The notes: a model not told the origin generated them from the letters alone. A DNA stretch of 64,000 nucleotides from Pseudomonas sp. TTU2014-080ASC (GCF_001446935.1 NZ_LKKK01000011.1:434001-498000); one strand, 5' to 3'; shown: positions 36,675-46,068, numbered from the stretch's first letter. Made by a program: numbers and translations.

Positions 36675-37037
36675 TTATGCTTTGCTGGATTCACTAATCT
36701 CTTTCCAGATATAGCCATAGCTATATCGCAACCAGGCAGTTTTTAAATTGTCTAGCCGACGCTTTAGCCAGCTGGCCTCGCGAGTACGGGTCTGTTTGTC
36801 TATTTCGTTCAGCAGCCACTGCGTATCGAACCCTGTCCATATAGACGGTACAGGTGTTTCAAGATTGCTAAAGCACACCGGGGCAACGTCCTCATACAGA
36901 ATGTCTCGGACAATCTCGGGGTCGTAGTCACGCATTTGCTTTGCTATCGCCTTATAGTCCACCGCGTTGTCAACAAAGGCGTCTGCCAAGGCGACTTGGA
37001 TTTTGGCTCGGTCTTGTGGGGTTAGAACACGTCCCAA
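36675..37037 (-). CDS. Hypothetical protein (DUF7079-like)
   Basis: A 120-residue protein, soluble and without a signal peptide. TTG at 37037 is taken as start because AGGAG lies eight bases upstream. Segments DPEIVRDILYEDVAPVCFSNLETPVPSIWTGFD and WLKRRLDNL resemble a small family I remember as DUF7079, whose members often sit in toxin/immunity or accessory loci; that recollection is uncertain. It lies 57 bp upstream of the interrupted gene on the same strand. Function unknown. Confidence 0.65.
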   Translation of the reverse strand: MGRVLTPQDRAKIQVALADAFVDNAVDYKAIAKQMRDYDPEIVRDILYEDVAPVCFSNLETPVPSIWTGFDTQWLLNEIDKQTRTREASWLKRRLDNLKTAWLRYSYGYIWKEISESSKA

Positions 37038-37299
37038 TGGGCAAGCTCCTCTAACATCAGCGATGTTGACTCTAACAGGCTAGCTTCGATGCTTGCCCAG
37101 CAGATTAGAGCGGTATAACTGAAAGGTGACAGATACACCTTTCAAAAAGAAATGGCTCAACAAGGTTACGAAAGGGTGGCAGTGATGGATAAGAATCTAT
37201 CCGACTGTTAAGCCGTAACTCATTAACGCAAATATTCCCCTGAACCATCCCGCCGTTGTCTAGTCTTTCAATGCCTGCTCATTGAAGGACGAAGCATTA

Positions 37300-39102
37300 A
37301 TGAACGAAACCCAAATTCTATTGGCCTTTGGCGGTATTGGATTAGCCGCGTTGGCCTGTCAGTGGTTGGCCTGGCGGGTCAAGCTGCCGGCGATTTTGTT
37401 TTTGCTGTTAACCGGGATTCTGGCCGGGCCGGTGTTGGGCTGGCTTGATCCGCAGGAGCTGTTTGGGCCGCTGCTGATGCCGCTGGTGTCGATGGCGGTG
37501 GCGCTGATTCTGTTTGAAGGCAGCCTGACGCTGCATCTCTCACAGTGGCGTGAGATTGGCAGTGTGGTGCAGCGCTTGGTAACGGTCGGGGCGCTGGCAA
37601 CGTGGGCGGTGATTACCGTGGCGACGCACTGGCTGCTGGGCTTTGACTGGCTGCTGGCTCTGTTGCTCGGCAGCCTGACGCTGGTCACCGGGCCGACGGT
37701 GATTGTGCCGATGCTGCGGGTGGTGCGGCCGCGTGCTTCGATTGCCAATATCCTGCGTTGGGAAGGCATCGTCATCGACCCCATCGGCGCGCTGCTGGCG
37801 GTGGTGGTGTACAGCTTTATTATCTCCAGCGCTGCGGGCGAAGGGCTTAAACACAGCCTGATGGTGTTTGCCGGGGTGATCGCCTGTGGCACGGTGCTGG
37901 GTGTTGCCGGTGGCTGGTTGCTCGGCGTGGTGCTGCGTCGTCAGTGGTTGCCGGAGTATCTGCACAACCTTGCCGCGTTGGCGGCGGTGCTGGGGATTTT
38001 TATCGGCTCTAACCAGATCATGCATGAGTCTGGCCTGCTTGCCGTAACGCTGATGGGCATGTGGCTGGCCAATATGCGTGGCGTCGATGTGCAGCACATT
38101 CTGCACTTCAAAGAGAACCTCAGCGTGTTGCTGATTTCCGGTCTGTTTATTCTTTTGGCTGCGCGTCTGGACCTCAGCGCGTTGCTGGCGTTGGGGCCAG
38201 CAGTGTTGATTCTGCTGCTAGTGATTCAACTGGTGGCGCGGCCGCTGGACATTCTGATTTCTACAGCCGGCTCCAACCTCAATTGGCGTGAGCGCGCTTT
38301 GCTAGCCTGGGTCGCGCCTCGTGGGATTGTGGCGGCTGCGGTGTCGGCGATTTTTGCGGTGCGTCTGGATGAAGCCGGTTATGAAGGCGCGCTGCTGTTG
38401 GTGCCGCTGACATTCGCGGTAATCATCGGCACGGTCATTGTGCAGAGCGCTACAGCGCGGCCCATTGCCCGTTTGCTGAATGTGGCGGAGCCTGCGCCGA
38501 GCGGCTTCCTGATCATCGGGGCTAACGGCCCGGCTCGGGCAATCGGCAAGGCGCTGCAGCAGGCTGGTAGCCGTGTGTTGCTCACCGATTCCAGCTGGGA
38601 AAACATCAGCGCGGCGCGCATGGAAGGGCTGCCGACGTACTTCGGTAATCCCGCTTCGCAGCATGCTGAAGCCCACTTGGATTTGATCGGCTTGGGCCAT
38701 TTGCTGGCGCTGTCTCCGTCCGGCGAGTTGAACACGTTGGCGGTGATGCGTTTCAGGCATGACTTTGGCCACAAGCGCCTGTTCAGCCTGGCCCACAGTC
38801 AGGAGAGTCGCCGCAGTGACAAGCACCGTACGAGCGATAAGCATCGCGGTAAGTTGCTGGGCGACGACAGCCTGACCTACAGCAAGCTGGCCAGCCTGCT
38901 GGCCAAAGGCGCGGAGTTTTACAGTACGACGCTGACCGAGGGCTTCACTTGGCAGGATTACCAAGCCTTGCACGGTGAACGTGCGACTTTGTTATTTGCC
39001 CGTGACCCTAATGGCTGGGTGCATGTGGTCAGCAGTGACAGTCAGCTGAAGCTGAGCACCGGCTGGACCCTGTTGGCGCTGATTCAGCCGCAGGCGCAAT
39101 AA
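37300..39102 (+). CDS. CPA1-type Na+(K+)/H+ antiporter with TrkA-N-like C-terminal domain
   Basis: A 600-residue inner-membrane antiporter with about 12 hydrophobic helices in residues 1-400 (VKLPAILFLLLTGILAGPVLGW, LVTGPTVIVPMLR, EGIVIDPIGALLAVVVYSF with the ion-binding Asp of the NhaP/Nhe class). A cytoplasmic nucleotide-binding-like domain follows (LIIGANGPARAIGKALQQAGSRVLLTD). ATG 37300 has AAGGA nine bases upstream; the in-frame TTG at 37282 lacks a site. It exchanges monovalent cations for protons and contributes to pH and salt homeostasis. Convergent with the LysR gene. Confidence 0.92.
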   Translation: MNETQILLAFGGIGLAALACQWLAWRVKLPAILFLLLTGILAGPVLGWLDPQELFGPLLMPLVSMAVALILFEGSLTLHLSQWREIGSVVQRLVTVGALATWAVITVATHWLLGFDWLLALLLGSLTLVTGPTVIVPMLRVVRPRASIANILRWEGIVIDPIGALLAVVVYSFIISSAAGEGLKHSLMVFAGVIACGTVLGVAGGWLLGVVLRRQWLPEYLHNLAALAAVLGIFIGSNQIMHESGLLAVTLMGMWLANMRGVDVQHILHFKENLSVLLISGLFILLAARLDLSALLALGPAVLILLLVIQLVARPLDILISTAGSNLNWRERALLAWVAPRGIVAAAVSAIFAVRLDEAGYEGALLLVPLTFAVIIGTVIVQSATARPIARLLNVAEPAPSGFLIIGANGPARAIGKALQQAGSRVLLTDSSWENISAARMEGLPTYFGNPASQHAEAHLDLIGLGHLLALSPSGELNTLAVMRFRHDFGHKRLFSLAHSQESRRSDKHRTSDKHRGKLLGDDSLTYSKLASLLAKGAEFYSTTLTEGFTWQDYQALHGERATLLFARDPNGWVHVVSSDSQLKLSTGWTLLALIQPQAQ

Positions 39103-39109
39103 CCTGTTG

Positions 39110-39135
39110 CTAACGCCAGTCTCATCTGGCGTTAG
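39110..39135. terminator. Hairpin between antiporter and LysR genes
   Basis: CTAACGCCAG (39110-39119) pairs with CTGGCGTTAG (39126-39135), loop of six bases. The right arm overlaps the LysR stop codon. No T-run is present, so it may act as a transcript 3' stabiliser as well as a weak bidirectional terminator. Confidence 0.55.
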
Positions 39136-40061
39136 CCTTGATTCGCGGCAAAACGCTGGGCGTAGTTTTCGCGCTCGAACAGTTCTACGACGAACTCAAT
39201 AAAACTTCGCGTTTTAGCAGGCAAAAGCTGGCGGCTGGAGTAGTAGAGCGAAAGCGAACCGGCATCGCTCCACCACTGCGGCAGTACACTTACAAGCTCG
39301 CCAGACTCTAACAAGGCGAGGACGTCGGGTACTGCCAGTAGTGCGACGCCCAAGCCTAAGCGAGCGGCTTCGCGGACAGCTTTCGGGTCGTTGAAAACAA
39401 TCGTTTCCTGTGCGGTTATAACCGCTTCATCACCCTGAGCATTGCGCATGCTCCAGGATCGGATGCGTCCGGTCATTAATGAGCGAAGGGCAATGCAGTG
39501 CAGGCTGTTTAGCTCTGCTGGTGTTTCTGGGGGCGTGTGTCGGGCCAGATACGCAGGTGAGGCCACTGCAATAACGTGCAGCGGAGTTAGCCGCCGCGCC
39601 ACAACACCATTTGCCAGATCGAAACCACCGCCGATAGCAGCGTCATACCCCTCGGCAATCAGATCAACTGTGCGGTTTTCAAAGTGCCATTCAGGGCGAA
39701 CCAGTGGGTGACGCTGCAAAAACTCGGGCAAGTGAGGCAGCAGGTACTCCATTCCGAGCGAGGGCGCCAGGCTGATTTTGAGCACTCCGGCGGGTTGGCC
39801 GTTGTCACTTGATACAGCCGCGATGGCGCTTTGCAGGTCTTCAAGCGGGCTGCCGATTTGGCTGAGGAAGGCTTCACCCGCTTCAGTCAAGGTCAGCTTG
39901 CGTGTGGAGCGCTGGAACAGGCGAACGCCCAAGCTGCGCTCCAGTATCGCGACGTTGCGGCTTACTGCAGCCGGTGTGAGTGCGAGCCGCCGCGCTGCTG
40001 CGGAGAAGCTGCCGCTCTCGGCACTGCGCACAAAGGATTCCAGATTCGCCAGGGTTTCCAT
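39132..40061 (-). CDS. LysR-family transcriptional regulator
   Basis: A 309-residue LTTR. The N-terminal winged helix-turn-helix is clear (METLANLESFVRSAESGSFSAAARRLALTPAAVSRNVAILERSLGVRLFQRSTRKLTLTEAG), followed by the two-subdomain inducer-binding region. It is divergent from the SDR gene at 40176 with a 114-bp intergenic region, the standard arrangement for control of that neighbour and itself. TTGAT and ATCAA elements near 40092-40115 may be part of its operator. The inducer is unknown. It is not CatR-like in position, because benR intervenes before the catabolic genes. Confidence 0.92.
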   Translation of the reverse strand: METLANLESFVRSAESGSFSAAARRLALTPAAVSRNVAILERSLGVRLFQRSTRKLTLTEAGEAFLSQIGSPLEDLQSAIAAVSSDNGQPAGVLKISLAPSLGMEYLLPHLPEFLQRHPLVRPEWHFENRTVDLIAEGYDAAIGGGFDLANGVVARRLTPLHVIAVASPAYLARHTPPETPAELNSLHCIALRSLMTGRIRSWSMRNAQGDEAVITAQETIVFNDPKAVREAARLGLGVALLAVPDVLALLESGELVSVLPQWWSDAGSLSLYYSSRQLLPAKTRSFIEFVVELFERENYAQRFAANQG

Positions 40062-40175
40062 GCATTACCTTCAAAGTTTGCTTGAAAATGATCAAAGCCA
40101 TTTGATGCTAATCAAGCGGTAATTAAAGCGCCATATTCACCACCTGTCTTCGTTACTCAAAAAAAGGTGTGAATC

Positions 40176-40940
40176 ATGAACGCTGTAACTTCCTCCCAAA
40201 TACTGCCACTGGCAGGCAAAACTGCCCTTGTAACCGGCGGCTCCCGCTCTATTGGGGCGGCAATTGTTAAGCGTCTGGCGGCTGACGGCGCCAAGGTGGC
40301 GTTTACCTATAACGGCTCGCCCAAACTGGCTGAAGAAACCGCTGCAGCAGTTGAGGCGTTGGGCGGCCAGGTATTGGCTATTCAGGCTAACTCGGCGGTG
40401 CCTGAGGCTGTTCGTGCGGCCGTCACTAAAACGGTCGAAACTTTCGGTGGGTTGGACATTCTGGTGAACAATGCCGGCATCGCCAGCGCGAGCCCGATTG
40501 AAGAAACCCGCTTTGAGGATTACGAGGCGATGTTGGCGGTCAATGTGACTGGCGTTTTTGTTGCCACGCAGGAAGCAGTGCGGCATATGAAGGCGGGCGG
40601 GCGTATTGTGCATATCGGCAGTTCGGTGACCAAATACGCAGGCTTTCCCGGCATTGCGGCGTACTCACTGACCAAAGGCGCGGTGGCAGGCTTTAACCGC
40701 AGCCTGGCTCATGATTTGGGCCCGCGTGGGATAACAGTGAACAGCGTGCATCCTGGTCCGGTGGATACGAATATGAACCCGGCTGATGGTGAGATTGCTC
40801 AGTTTATGGTGCCGCGCATTGCTGTCGGGCGTTACGGCCAGCCACCTGAAATCGCCGGTCTGGTGGCGTTTCTTGCCAGCCCGGAGGCGTCCTACATTAC
40901 GGGCGCAGATATTCTGGCTGATGGTGGTTTAACGTCTTGA
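40176..40940 (+). CDS. SDR-family oxidoreductase (3-oxoacyl-ACP reductase-like)
   Basis: A 254-residue classical SDR. Cofactor loop TGGSRSIG near residues 20-27, where the Arg favours NADPH; NNAG; catalytic Ser in GSSVTKY and YSLTK; and PGPVDTNMNP. It ends ITGADILADGGLTS, typical of FabG-like dehydrogenases. It is controlled presumably by the divergent LysR regulator. Its AGGTGTGAATC ribosome region is weak. The substrate is not predictable. It is followed by a terminator, so it is separate from the benzoate operon. Confidence 0.92.
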   Translation: MNAVTSSQILPLAGKTALVTGGSRSIGAAIVKRLAADGAKVAFTYNGSPKLAEETAAAVEALGGQVLAIQANSAVPEAVRAAVTKTVETFGGLDILVNNAGIASASPIEETRFEDYEAMLAVNVTGVFVATQEAVRHMKAGGRIVHIGSSVTKYAGFPGIAAYSLTKGAVAGFNRSLAHDLGPRGITVNSVHPGPVDTNMNPADGEIAQFMVPRIAVGRYGQPPEIAGLVAFLASPEASYITGADILADGGLTS

Positions 40941-40948
40941 TAACGACC

Positions 40949-40969
40949 GAGCAGGCCTGTGGCCTGCTC
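40949..40969 (+). terminator. Hairpin after the SDR gene
   Basis: GAGCAGGCC (40949-40957) pairs exactly with GGCCTGCTC (40961-40969), with TGT as loop, eight bp after the stop codon. Only a short ACGTTT follows, so the uridine tract is poor. Confidence 0.65.
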
Positions 40970-41207
40970 ACGTTTATCCGGCATGTTGTAACGCACAGTT
41001 GTTGGCGGTTCGGGCGGTGTTTGCAGTGGTTTTTCTGCTCATCAGCCGGCCGCCATTTATCCAATGTCTCTTTGTGTTTAGAGCCTGACGCTGGCTTTTG
41101 TGCCGCTTCTCGTGTTTCAGTAGTGGGCGCTTGTGCTGCTTATCGTCGCCCAAGCCCTGAAAGCCGCTGTTGAGCGACCCGATAATAAATATAAAGAGAC
41201 TGTTTGC

Positions 41208-42161
41208 ATGGAAAGCCGCCTGCTGAGTGTGCGCAGCAGGGTGTTTGAGCGTGCTGATCCTTATGAAGTATCTGAGTATGTCAATCAGCATGTTGGCGCT
41301 CACGACATCCGCCTGCCGCGTTCTGGATACCCTCAAGCCAGCTTGAGTCACCGCCCGTTTTCCAGCCTTGATCTGTGCAGGATCAGCTATGGCGGAGTGG
41401 TGCGTGTGACCTCTCCGGCGCTGGAAAGTATCTTTCATCTGCAAATTCTGTTGCGTGGGCAGTGCCTGTGGCGCACGCGCAATCAGGAGCACCGTCTGAC
41501 GCCGGGTGATGCCGTGCTGATTAACCCGGATGATCCGGTTGATCTGACCTATTCGGAAGACTGCGAAAAATTCATCCTCAAGCTGCCTGTGTCGCTGCTG
41601 GACTCGATTTGTGAGGCGCAGCACTGGCAGCGTCCCGAAGAGGGGATTCGCTTTCTTAACCAGCGCTATGGTTCGGCGGAGCTGAGCAGCTTTTACAGCC
41701 TGTTGGATGTGGTGTGCCACGAGGCGGAAGAGGCGTCGCTGGATCGGGTGCAGCAGCACTTCGCACACATCATCGGCAGCAAGCTACTGGTACTGATGCA
41801 AAACAACGTCAGTCGGGAGCAACTGAACAGCCAGGTCGCTCGTTTTGAACAGATAGCGGACTTTATCGAAGCCAATCTCAAGCTGGAGTTGAGTGCTGAG
41901 CACTTAGCGCAGCAGGCCAATATGAGTGTGCGTTCGCTGTATGGATTGTTTGAGCGGCAGGTTGGGCTGACACCGCTGAATTACATCCGGCAAAAGCGTC
42001 TGGAGCGTATTCGGGCGTGCCTGCTTGATCCGGACTGTGGCGTGCGCAACGTCACCGAACTGGCCCTGGAATACGGCTTTTTGCACCTGGGTCGCTTCTC
42101 CCAAATCTATCGCCAGCAGTTTGCTGAGCTGCCGTCAGAGACCTTCAAACGCCGCGGTTGA
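41208..42161 (+). CDS. benR: BenR: AraC/XylS-family activator of benzoate catabolism
   Basis: A 317-residue XylS/BenR-type regulator. The N-terminal half (MESRLLSVRSRVFERADPYEVSEYVNQHVG onward) is the effector-binding region. The C-terminal about 100 residues hold two helix-turn-helices (LSAEHLAQQANMSVRSLYGLFERQVGLTPLNYIRQKRLERIRACLLDP, then VTELALEYGFLHLGRFSQIYRQQFAELPSETFKRR). ATG 41208 gives the standard N-terminus. It lies 119 bp upstream of benA, where an operator of the XylS/BenR type is visible. Benzoate itself is the expected inducer. No catR is present downstream, so BenR probably controls both the ben and cat parts. Confidence 0.94.
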   Translation: MESRLLSVRSRVFERADPYEVSEYVNQHVGAHDIRLPRSGYPQASLSHRPFSSLDLCRISYGGVVRVTSPALESIFHLQILLRGQCLWRTRNQEHRLTPGDAVLINPDDPVDLTYSEDCEKFILKLPVSLLDSICEAQHWQRPEEGIRFLNQRYGSAELSSFYSLLDVVCHEAEEASLDRVQQHFAHIIGSKLLVLMQNNVSREQLNSQVARFEQIADFIEANLKLELSAEHLAQQANMSVRSLYGLFERQVGLTPLNYIRQKRLERIRACLLDPDCGVRNVTELALEYGFLHLGRFSQIYRQQFAELPSETFKRRG

Positions 42162-42180
42162 AGCGGCATGACAGTGTGAT

Positions 42181-42216
42181 TACACAAAGTGGATAGTGGT
42201 CTGCGCAAAGTGGATA
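42181..42216 (+). promoter_or_regulatory. BenR/XylS-type tandem operator upstream of benA
   Basis: Two direct half-sites, TACA-N6-GGATA at 42181-42195 and TGCG-N6-GGATA at 42202-42216, share the same N6 (CAAAGT) and start exactly 21 bp apart. The XylS-regulated Pm promoter has TGCA-N6-GGNTA half-sites with the same 21-bp spacing. The right half-site would overlap the -35 region, as required for class II activation. Confidence 0.85.
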
Positions 42217-42237
42217 TTGCCGCTTGCTGCCCGCACC

Positions 42238-42243
42238 TAACCT
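42238..42243 (+). promoter_or_regulatory. -10 element of the benA promoter
   Basis: TAACCT begins exactly 21 bases after the end of the right BenR half-site, the same distance as the TAGGCT -10 of the Pm promoter. Transcription should start near 42250, leaving a leader of about 30 nucleotides before the benA ATG. The -35 region is poor, consistent with activator dependence. Confidence 0.72.
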
Positions 42244-42280
42244 GAGCCTCGCCTGAACAATAACAATGGAGGCTCTGGCT

Positions 42281-43639
42281 ATGTCCCTGAGTGTCGGCTA
42301 TCTCACTGCCTTGCTTGAAGAGGATAAGGAGAAGGGCATCTACCGCTGCAAGCGCGAGATGTTTACTGACTCCCGGCTGTTTGAACTGGAGATGAAGCAC
42401 ATCTTCGAGGGCAACTGGATTTACCTTGCCCATGAAAGCCAGATCCCCGAGATCAATGATTTTTTCACCACGACGATGGGCCGTCAGCCAATCTTTATTG
42501 CGCGCAATAAAGAGGGTGAGCTGAATGCCTTTCTCAACGCCTGCAGCCACCGTGGCGCGCAGCTGTGCCGGCATAAAAGCGGCAATCGCTCCTCATTTAC
42601 CTGCCCGTTTCATGGCTGGACCTTTAACAACAGCGGCAAGCTGCTCAAGGTTAAAGACCCGAAAGACGCAGGCTACCCTGAAAGCTTTAACTGCGATGGC
42701 TCCCATAACCTGACGCCGGTGGCGCGTTTTGAGTCGTACCGGGGCTTTCTGTTTGGCAGCCTGAATGCGGACGTAAAGCCGCTTAAAGAACACCTCGGCG
42801 AGTCAGCCAAGATCATCGACATGATTGTCGAGCAGTCACCCCATGGCCTTGAGGTGCTGCGCGGTTCTTCATCCTATATCTACGAAGGCAACTGGAAGCT
42901 GACCGCGGAAAATGGCGCGGATGGCTACCACGTCAGTGCCGTACACTGGAACTACGCAGCCACGCAAAACCAGCGCAAGCAGCGCGATGCCGGCGAAGAA
43001 ATCAAAACCATGGACGCTGGCGGCTGGGCCAAAAATGGCGGTGGCTTCTACTCGTTTGATCATGGCCACCTGCTGTTGTGGACACGCTGGGCTAACCCGC
43101 AAGACCGGCCGACTTATGAGCGCCGTGATGAACTGGTGCAGGAGGTTGGCCAGGCCCGCGCCGACTGGATGATCGAGAACTCGCGCAACCTGTGCCTGTA
43201 TCCAAACGTCTATCTGATGGATCAGTTCAGCTCACAAATCCGCGTGGCACGTCCGATTGATGTGAACCGCACAGAAGTCACCATCTACTGCATTGCGCCC
43301 AAAGGCGAGAGTGCCGAAGCGCGGGCGAAGCGCATCCGTCAGTACGAAGACTTCTTCAACGTCAGCGGCATGGCCACGCCGGATGATCTTGAGGAGTTCC
43401 GCTCGTGCCAGCTCGGCTACGGCTCCGGGCGTGGCTGGAACGACATGTCCCGTGGTGCCCAGCACTGGATTGAGGGCGCGGATGACGCCGCCCGGGAAAT
43501 CAATCTGCAACCGTTGCTCTCCGGTGTGCGCACCGAAGATGAAGGCTTGTTTGTCCTGCAACACAAATACTGGCAACAACTAATGCTGGACGCCGTTACG
43601 GCTGAGCAACAGTTGATCGCAGTGGAGGATGTGCAATGA
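42281..43639 (+). CDS. benA: Benzoate 1,2-dioxygenase, large (alpha) subunit
   Basis: A 452-residue Rieske oxygenase subunit that hydroxylates benzoate to the cis-1,2-dihydrodiol. Rieske ligands are Cys88, His90, Cys108 and His111 (CSHRG, CPFHGW). The mononuclear iron site includes His217 and His222 ([13 protein letters not shown]), with Asp214 as the conserved bridging residue to the neighbouring subunit. ATG 42281 is used because GGAGG lies nine bases before it; an ATG at 42266 overlaps that site. It is the first gene of the operon and overlaps benB by 4 bp. Toluate or anthranilate activity cannot be excluded. Confidence 0.96.
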   Translation: MSLSVGYLTALLEEDKEKGIYRCKREMFTDSRLFELEMKHIFEGNWIYLAHESQIPEINDFFTTTMGRQPIFIARNKEGELNAFLNACSHRGAQLCRHKSGNRSSFTCPFHGWTFNNSGKLLKVKDPKDAGYPESFNCDGSHNLTPVARFESYRGFLFGSLNADVKPLKEHLGESAKIIDMIVEQSPHGLEVLRGSSSYIYEGNWKLTAENGADGYHVSAVHWNYAATQNQRKQRDAGEEIKTMDAGGWAKNGGGFYSFDHGHLLLWTRWANPQDRPTYERRDELVQEVGQARADWMIENSRNLCLYPNVYLMDQFSSQIRVARPIDVNRTEVTIYCIAPKGESAEARAKRIRQYEDFFNVSGMATPDDLEEFRSCQLGYGSGRGWNDMSRGAQHWIEGADDAAREINLQPLLSGVRTEDEGLFVLQHKYWQQLMLDAVTAEQQLIAVEDVQ

Positions 43640-44124
43640 GCAGCCTCTACGAAACGGTACGGGATTTTCTCTACCGCGAAGCGCGCTACCTGGATGACCG
43701 CCAGTGGGATGAATGGCTGGAGCTGTATGCGCCGGATGCCACATTCTGGATGCCGGCATGGGACGACCGCGACAACCTGACCGAAGACCCGCAGTCAGAG
43801 ATTTCGCTGATCTGGTACGGCAACCGGGGCGGTTTGGAAGACCGGGTGTTTCGCATCAAAACCGAGCGTTCCAGCGCGACCATGCCGGACACGCGCACCT
43901 CACACAACATCAGCAATATCGAGATTACCGGAGAGCGGGACGGGCTCTGCCATGTGCGCTTTAACTGGCACACCCTGAGCTTCCGCTACAAAACCACGGA
44001 CAGCTATTTCGGGACGAGTTTCTACGTTCTGGATTTGCACGGCGAGCAGCCGCAGATCAAGGCGAAGAAGGTCGTGCTGAAAAACGACTACGTCCGTCAG
44101 GTTATCGATATCTACCACATCTGA
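43636..44124 (+). CDS. benB: Benzoate 1,2-dioxygenase, small (beta) subunit
   Basis: A 162-residue beta subunit with the NTF2-like fold: [38 protein letters not shown] and the HNISNIEI region. It gives structural support to the alpha3beta3 dioxygenase. The ATG overlaps the benA stop (ATGA), which couples translation in equal amounts. The length is normal for BenB/XylY. Confidence 0.95.
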   Translation: MSSLYETVRDFLYREARYLDDRQWDEWLELYAPDATFWMPAWDDRDNLTEDPQSEISLIWYGNRGGLEDRVFRIKTERSSATMPDTRTSHNISNIEITGERDGLCHVRFNWHTLSFRYKTTDSYFGTSFYVLDLHGEQPQIKAKKVVLKNDYVRQVIDIYHI

Positions 44125-44178
44125 TTTTGTCTGGACGCAGGCGGGCCTGTGGCTTGGTCTGCGTTGCCGAGGTTGCCT

Positions 44179-45192
44179 ATGAATTACCAAATTGCCCTCA
44201 ATTTTGAGGATGGCGTGACGCGCTTTATCAGTGCTAGCGCGGACGAAAGCGTGGCGGATGCGGCCTATCGTCAGGGCATCAATATCCCCTTGGATTGCCG
44301 TGATGGTGCGTGCGGCACCTGCAAGTGTTTTGCCGAGTCGGGGCAGTACGACCTGGGCGAAGAGTTTATTGAAGATGCCCTGACGGACGATGAAGCCGCA
44401 GAGGGTTTTGTACTGACCTGCCAGATGCGTGCGCAGAGTGATTGTGTGGTGCGCGTGCCGGTGGGCTCTGATGTGTGCAAAACCCAGCAGGCCAGTTACG
44501 AGGCGGCCATCAGCCGGGTGCAGGCACTTTCTGAAAGCACTATTGCGCTATCGCTTAAAGGCGATTCGCTGAAGCAGTTGGCCTTTTTGCCGGGACAGTA
44601 CGTGAACCTCACTGTACCGGGCAGCGATCAGAGCCGGGCGTATTCCTTCAGCTCACTGCAAAAGGATGGTGAGGTTAGTTTTCTGATCCGCAATGTGCCG
44701 GGCGGTTTGATGAGCCGCTTCCTCAGCGAGTCTGCCAAGGTGGGCGATGCGCTGAGCCTGGCCGGGCCGCTGGGAAGCTTCTACCTGCGTGAGATCAAGC
44801 GCCCGCTGCTGATGCTCGCGGGGGGCACGGGGCTGGCACCCTTTATGGCGATGCTGGAGAAGATCGCCGAGTCCGGCACTGAGCAGCCGTTGCACCTGAT
44901 CTATGGCGTAACCAGTGATGTTGATCTGGTTGAGCTGGAAAGGCTTGAGGCGCTGGCGCAACGGATTCCCTCATTGACCTTCAGCGCTTGCGTTGCCAGC
45001 CCTGAAAGCACCTACCCGAAAAAAGGCTATGTCACCCAGCACATCGACGCCGGGCACCTCAATGACGGCGATGTCGATGTGTACCTGTGCGGCCCACCCG
45101 TCATGGTCGAAGCCGTTAGGAATTACCTGCAGGAGCAGGGGGTGACACCGGCGAATTTCTATTACGAGAAGTTCACCCCAAGCGCGGATTAA
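44179..45192 (+). CDS. benC: Benzoate 1,2-dioxygenase electron-transfer reductase
   Basis: A 337-residue reductase with an N-terminal plant-type 2Fe-2S ferredoxin domain (Cys40, Cys45, Cys48 and Cys81; CRDGACGTCKC), then an FAD domain (RAYSFSS) and an NADH domain (LAGGTGLAPFMAML, CGPPVMVEAV). It passes electrons from NADH to the BenAB oxygenase. ATG 44179 aligns with known BenC starts; an upstream in-frame ATG at 44149 lacks support. The 54-bp gap after benB contains only its ribosome site. Confidence 0.95.
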   Translation: MNYQIALNFEDGVTRFISASADESVADAAYRQGINIPLDCRDGACGTCKCFAESGQYDLGEEFIEDALTDDEAAEGFVLTCQMRAQSDCVVRVPVGSDVCKTQQASYEAAISRVQALSESTIALSLKGDSLKQLAFLPGQYVNLTVPGSDQSRAYSFSSLQKDGEVSFLIRNVPGGLMSRFLSESAKVGDALSLAGPLGSFYLREIKRPLLMLAGGTGLAPFMAMLEKIAESGTEQPLHLIYGVTSDVDLVELERLEALAQRIPSLTFSACVASPESTYPKKGYVTQHIDAGHLNDGDVDVYLCGPPVMVEAVRNYLQEQGVTPANFYYEKFTPSAD

Positions 45193-45267
45193 GACGTCGT
45201 TCGCCATCTGAACAGGGCGTTATGCCCAGCCATTACGACAACAATCACCTGACCCCGCGAGGCGAGT

Positions 45268-46068
45268 ATGGGCGAGAAGACTTTTCAGAATTTGGACAGG
45301 AACCAGCGCTTTGCCGGCAAAGTCGCATTTGTAACCGGAGCTGCTCAGGGCATTGGCCGTGGCGTGGTTGAACGGCTACTGGCTGAGGGCGCACAGGTCG
45401 TGGCGGTGGATCGCTCCGAGCTGGTATTTGAACTGGCGCAGCAGCATCAGACAGGGCTGCTGTGCCTGACCGCTGATCTGGAGCAATACAGCGAATGCAC
45501 GCGTGCTGTGACTGATGCAGTGCAGCACTTCGGGCGTATCGACATTCTGGTCAATAACGTCGGCGGCACCATTTGGGCCAAGCCGTTTGAGCATTACCGC
45601 GAGCAGGAAATCGAAGCCGAGGTGCGCCGCTCGCTGTTCCCGACGCTGTGGTGCTGCCATGCCGTTTTGCCTTACATGCAGGAACAGGGCAGTGGGGCCA
45701 TCGTCAATGTGTCCTCCATTGCCACCCGCGGTGTTAACCGCGTGCCATACGGCGCGGCCAAAGGCGGGGTAAATGCGCTGACTGCGTGTCTGGCCTTTGA
45801 GAATGCTGGCAATGGCATTCGTGTTAATGCCACAGCACCGGGCGGGACCGAAGCGCCGCCCAGACGCATCCCGCGCAACAGTGCCGAGCAAAACGAGCAG
45901 GAGAAGGTTTGGTATCAGCAGATTGTTGATCAGACCGTCGATAGCAGCCTGATGAAGCGCTACGGAAGCATCGACGAACAAGTCGGCGCGATCCTGTTCC
46001 TCGCCTCGGATGAAGCCTCTTACATCACCGGTATGGTCCTGCCCGTTGGCGGCGGCGATCTGGGCTGA
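45268..46068 (+). CDS. benD: cis-1,2-dihydroxycyclohexadiene-1-carboxylate dehydrogenase
   Basis: A 266-residue SDR that oxidises and decarboxylates the benzoate dihydrodiol to catechol with NAD+. TGAAQGIG binds the cofactor; NNVGGT, VSS and YGAAKGG supply the active site, and APGGTEAPPRRIPRN is characteristic of BenD/XylL. GCGAGG precedes ATG 45268. It lies 75 bp after benC and 45 bp before catB, joining the ben and cat parts into one unit. Confidence 0.95.
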   Translation: MGEKTFQNLDRNQRFAGKVAFVTGAAQGIGRGVVERLLAEGAQVVAVDRSELVFELAQQHQTGLLCLTADLEQYSECTRAVTDAVQHFGRIDILVNNVGGTIWAKPFEHYREQEIEAEVRRSLFPTLWCCHAVLPYMQEQGSGAIVNVSSIATRGVNRVPYGAAKGGVNALTACLAFENAGNGIRVNATAPGGTEAPPRRIPRNSAEQNEQEKVWYQQIVDQTVDSSLMKRYGSIDEQVGAILFLASDEASYITGMVLPVGGGDLG

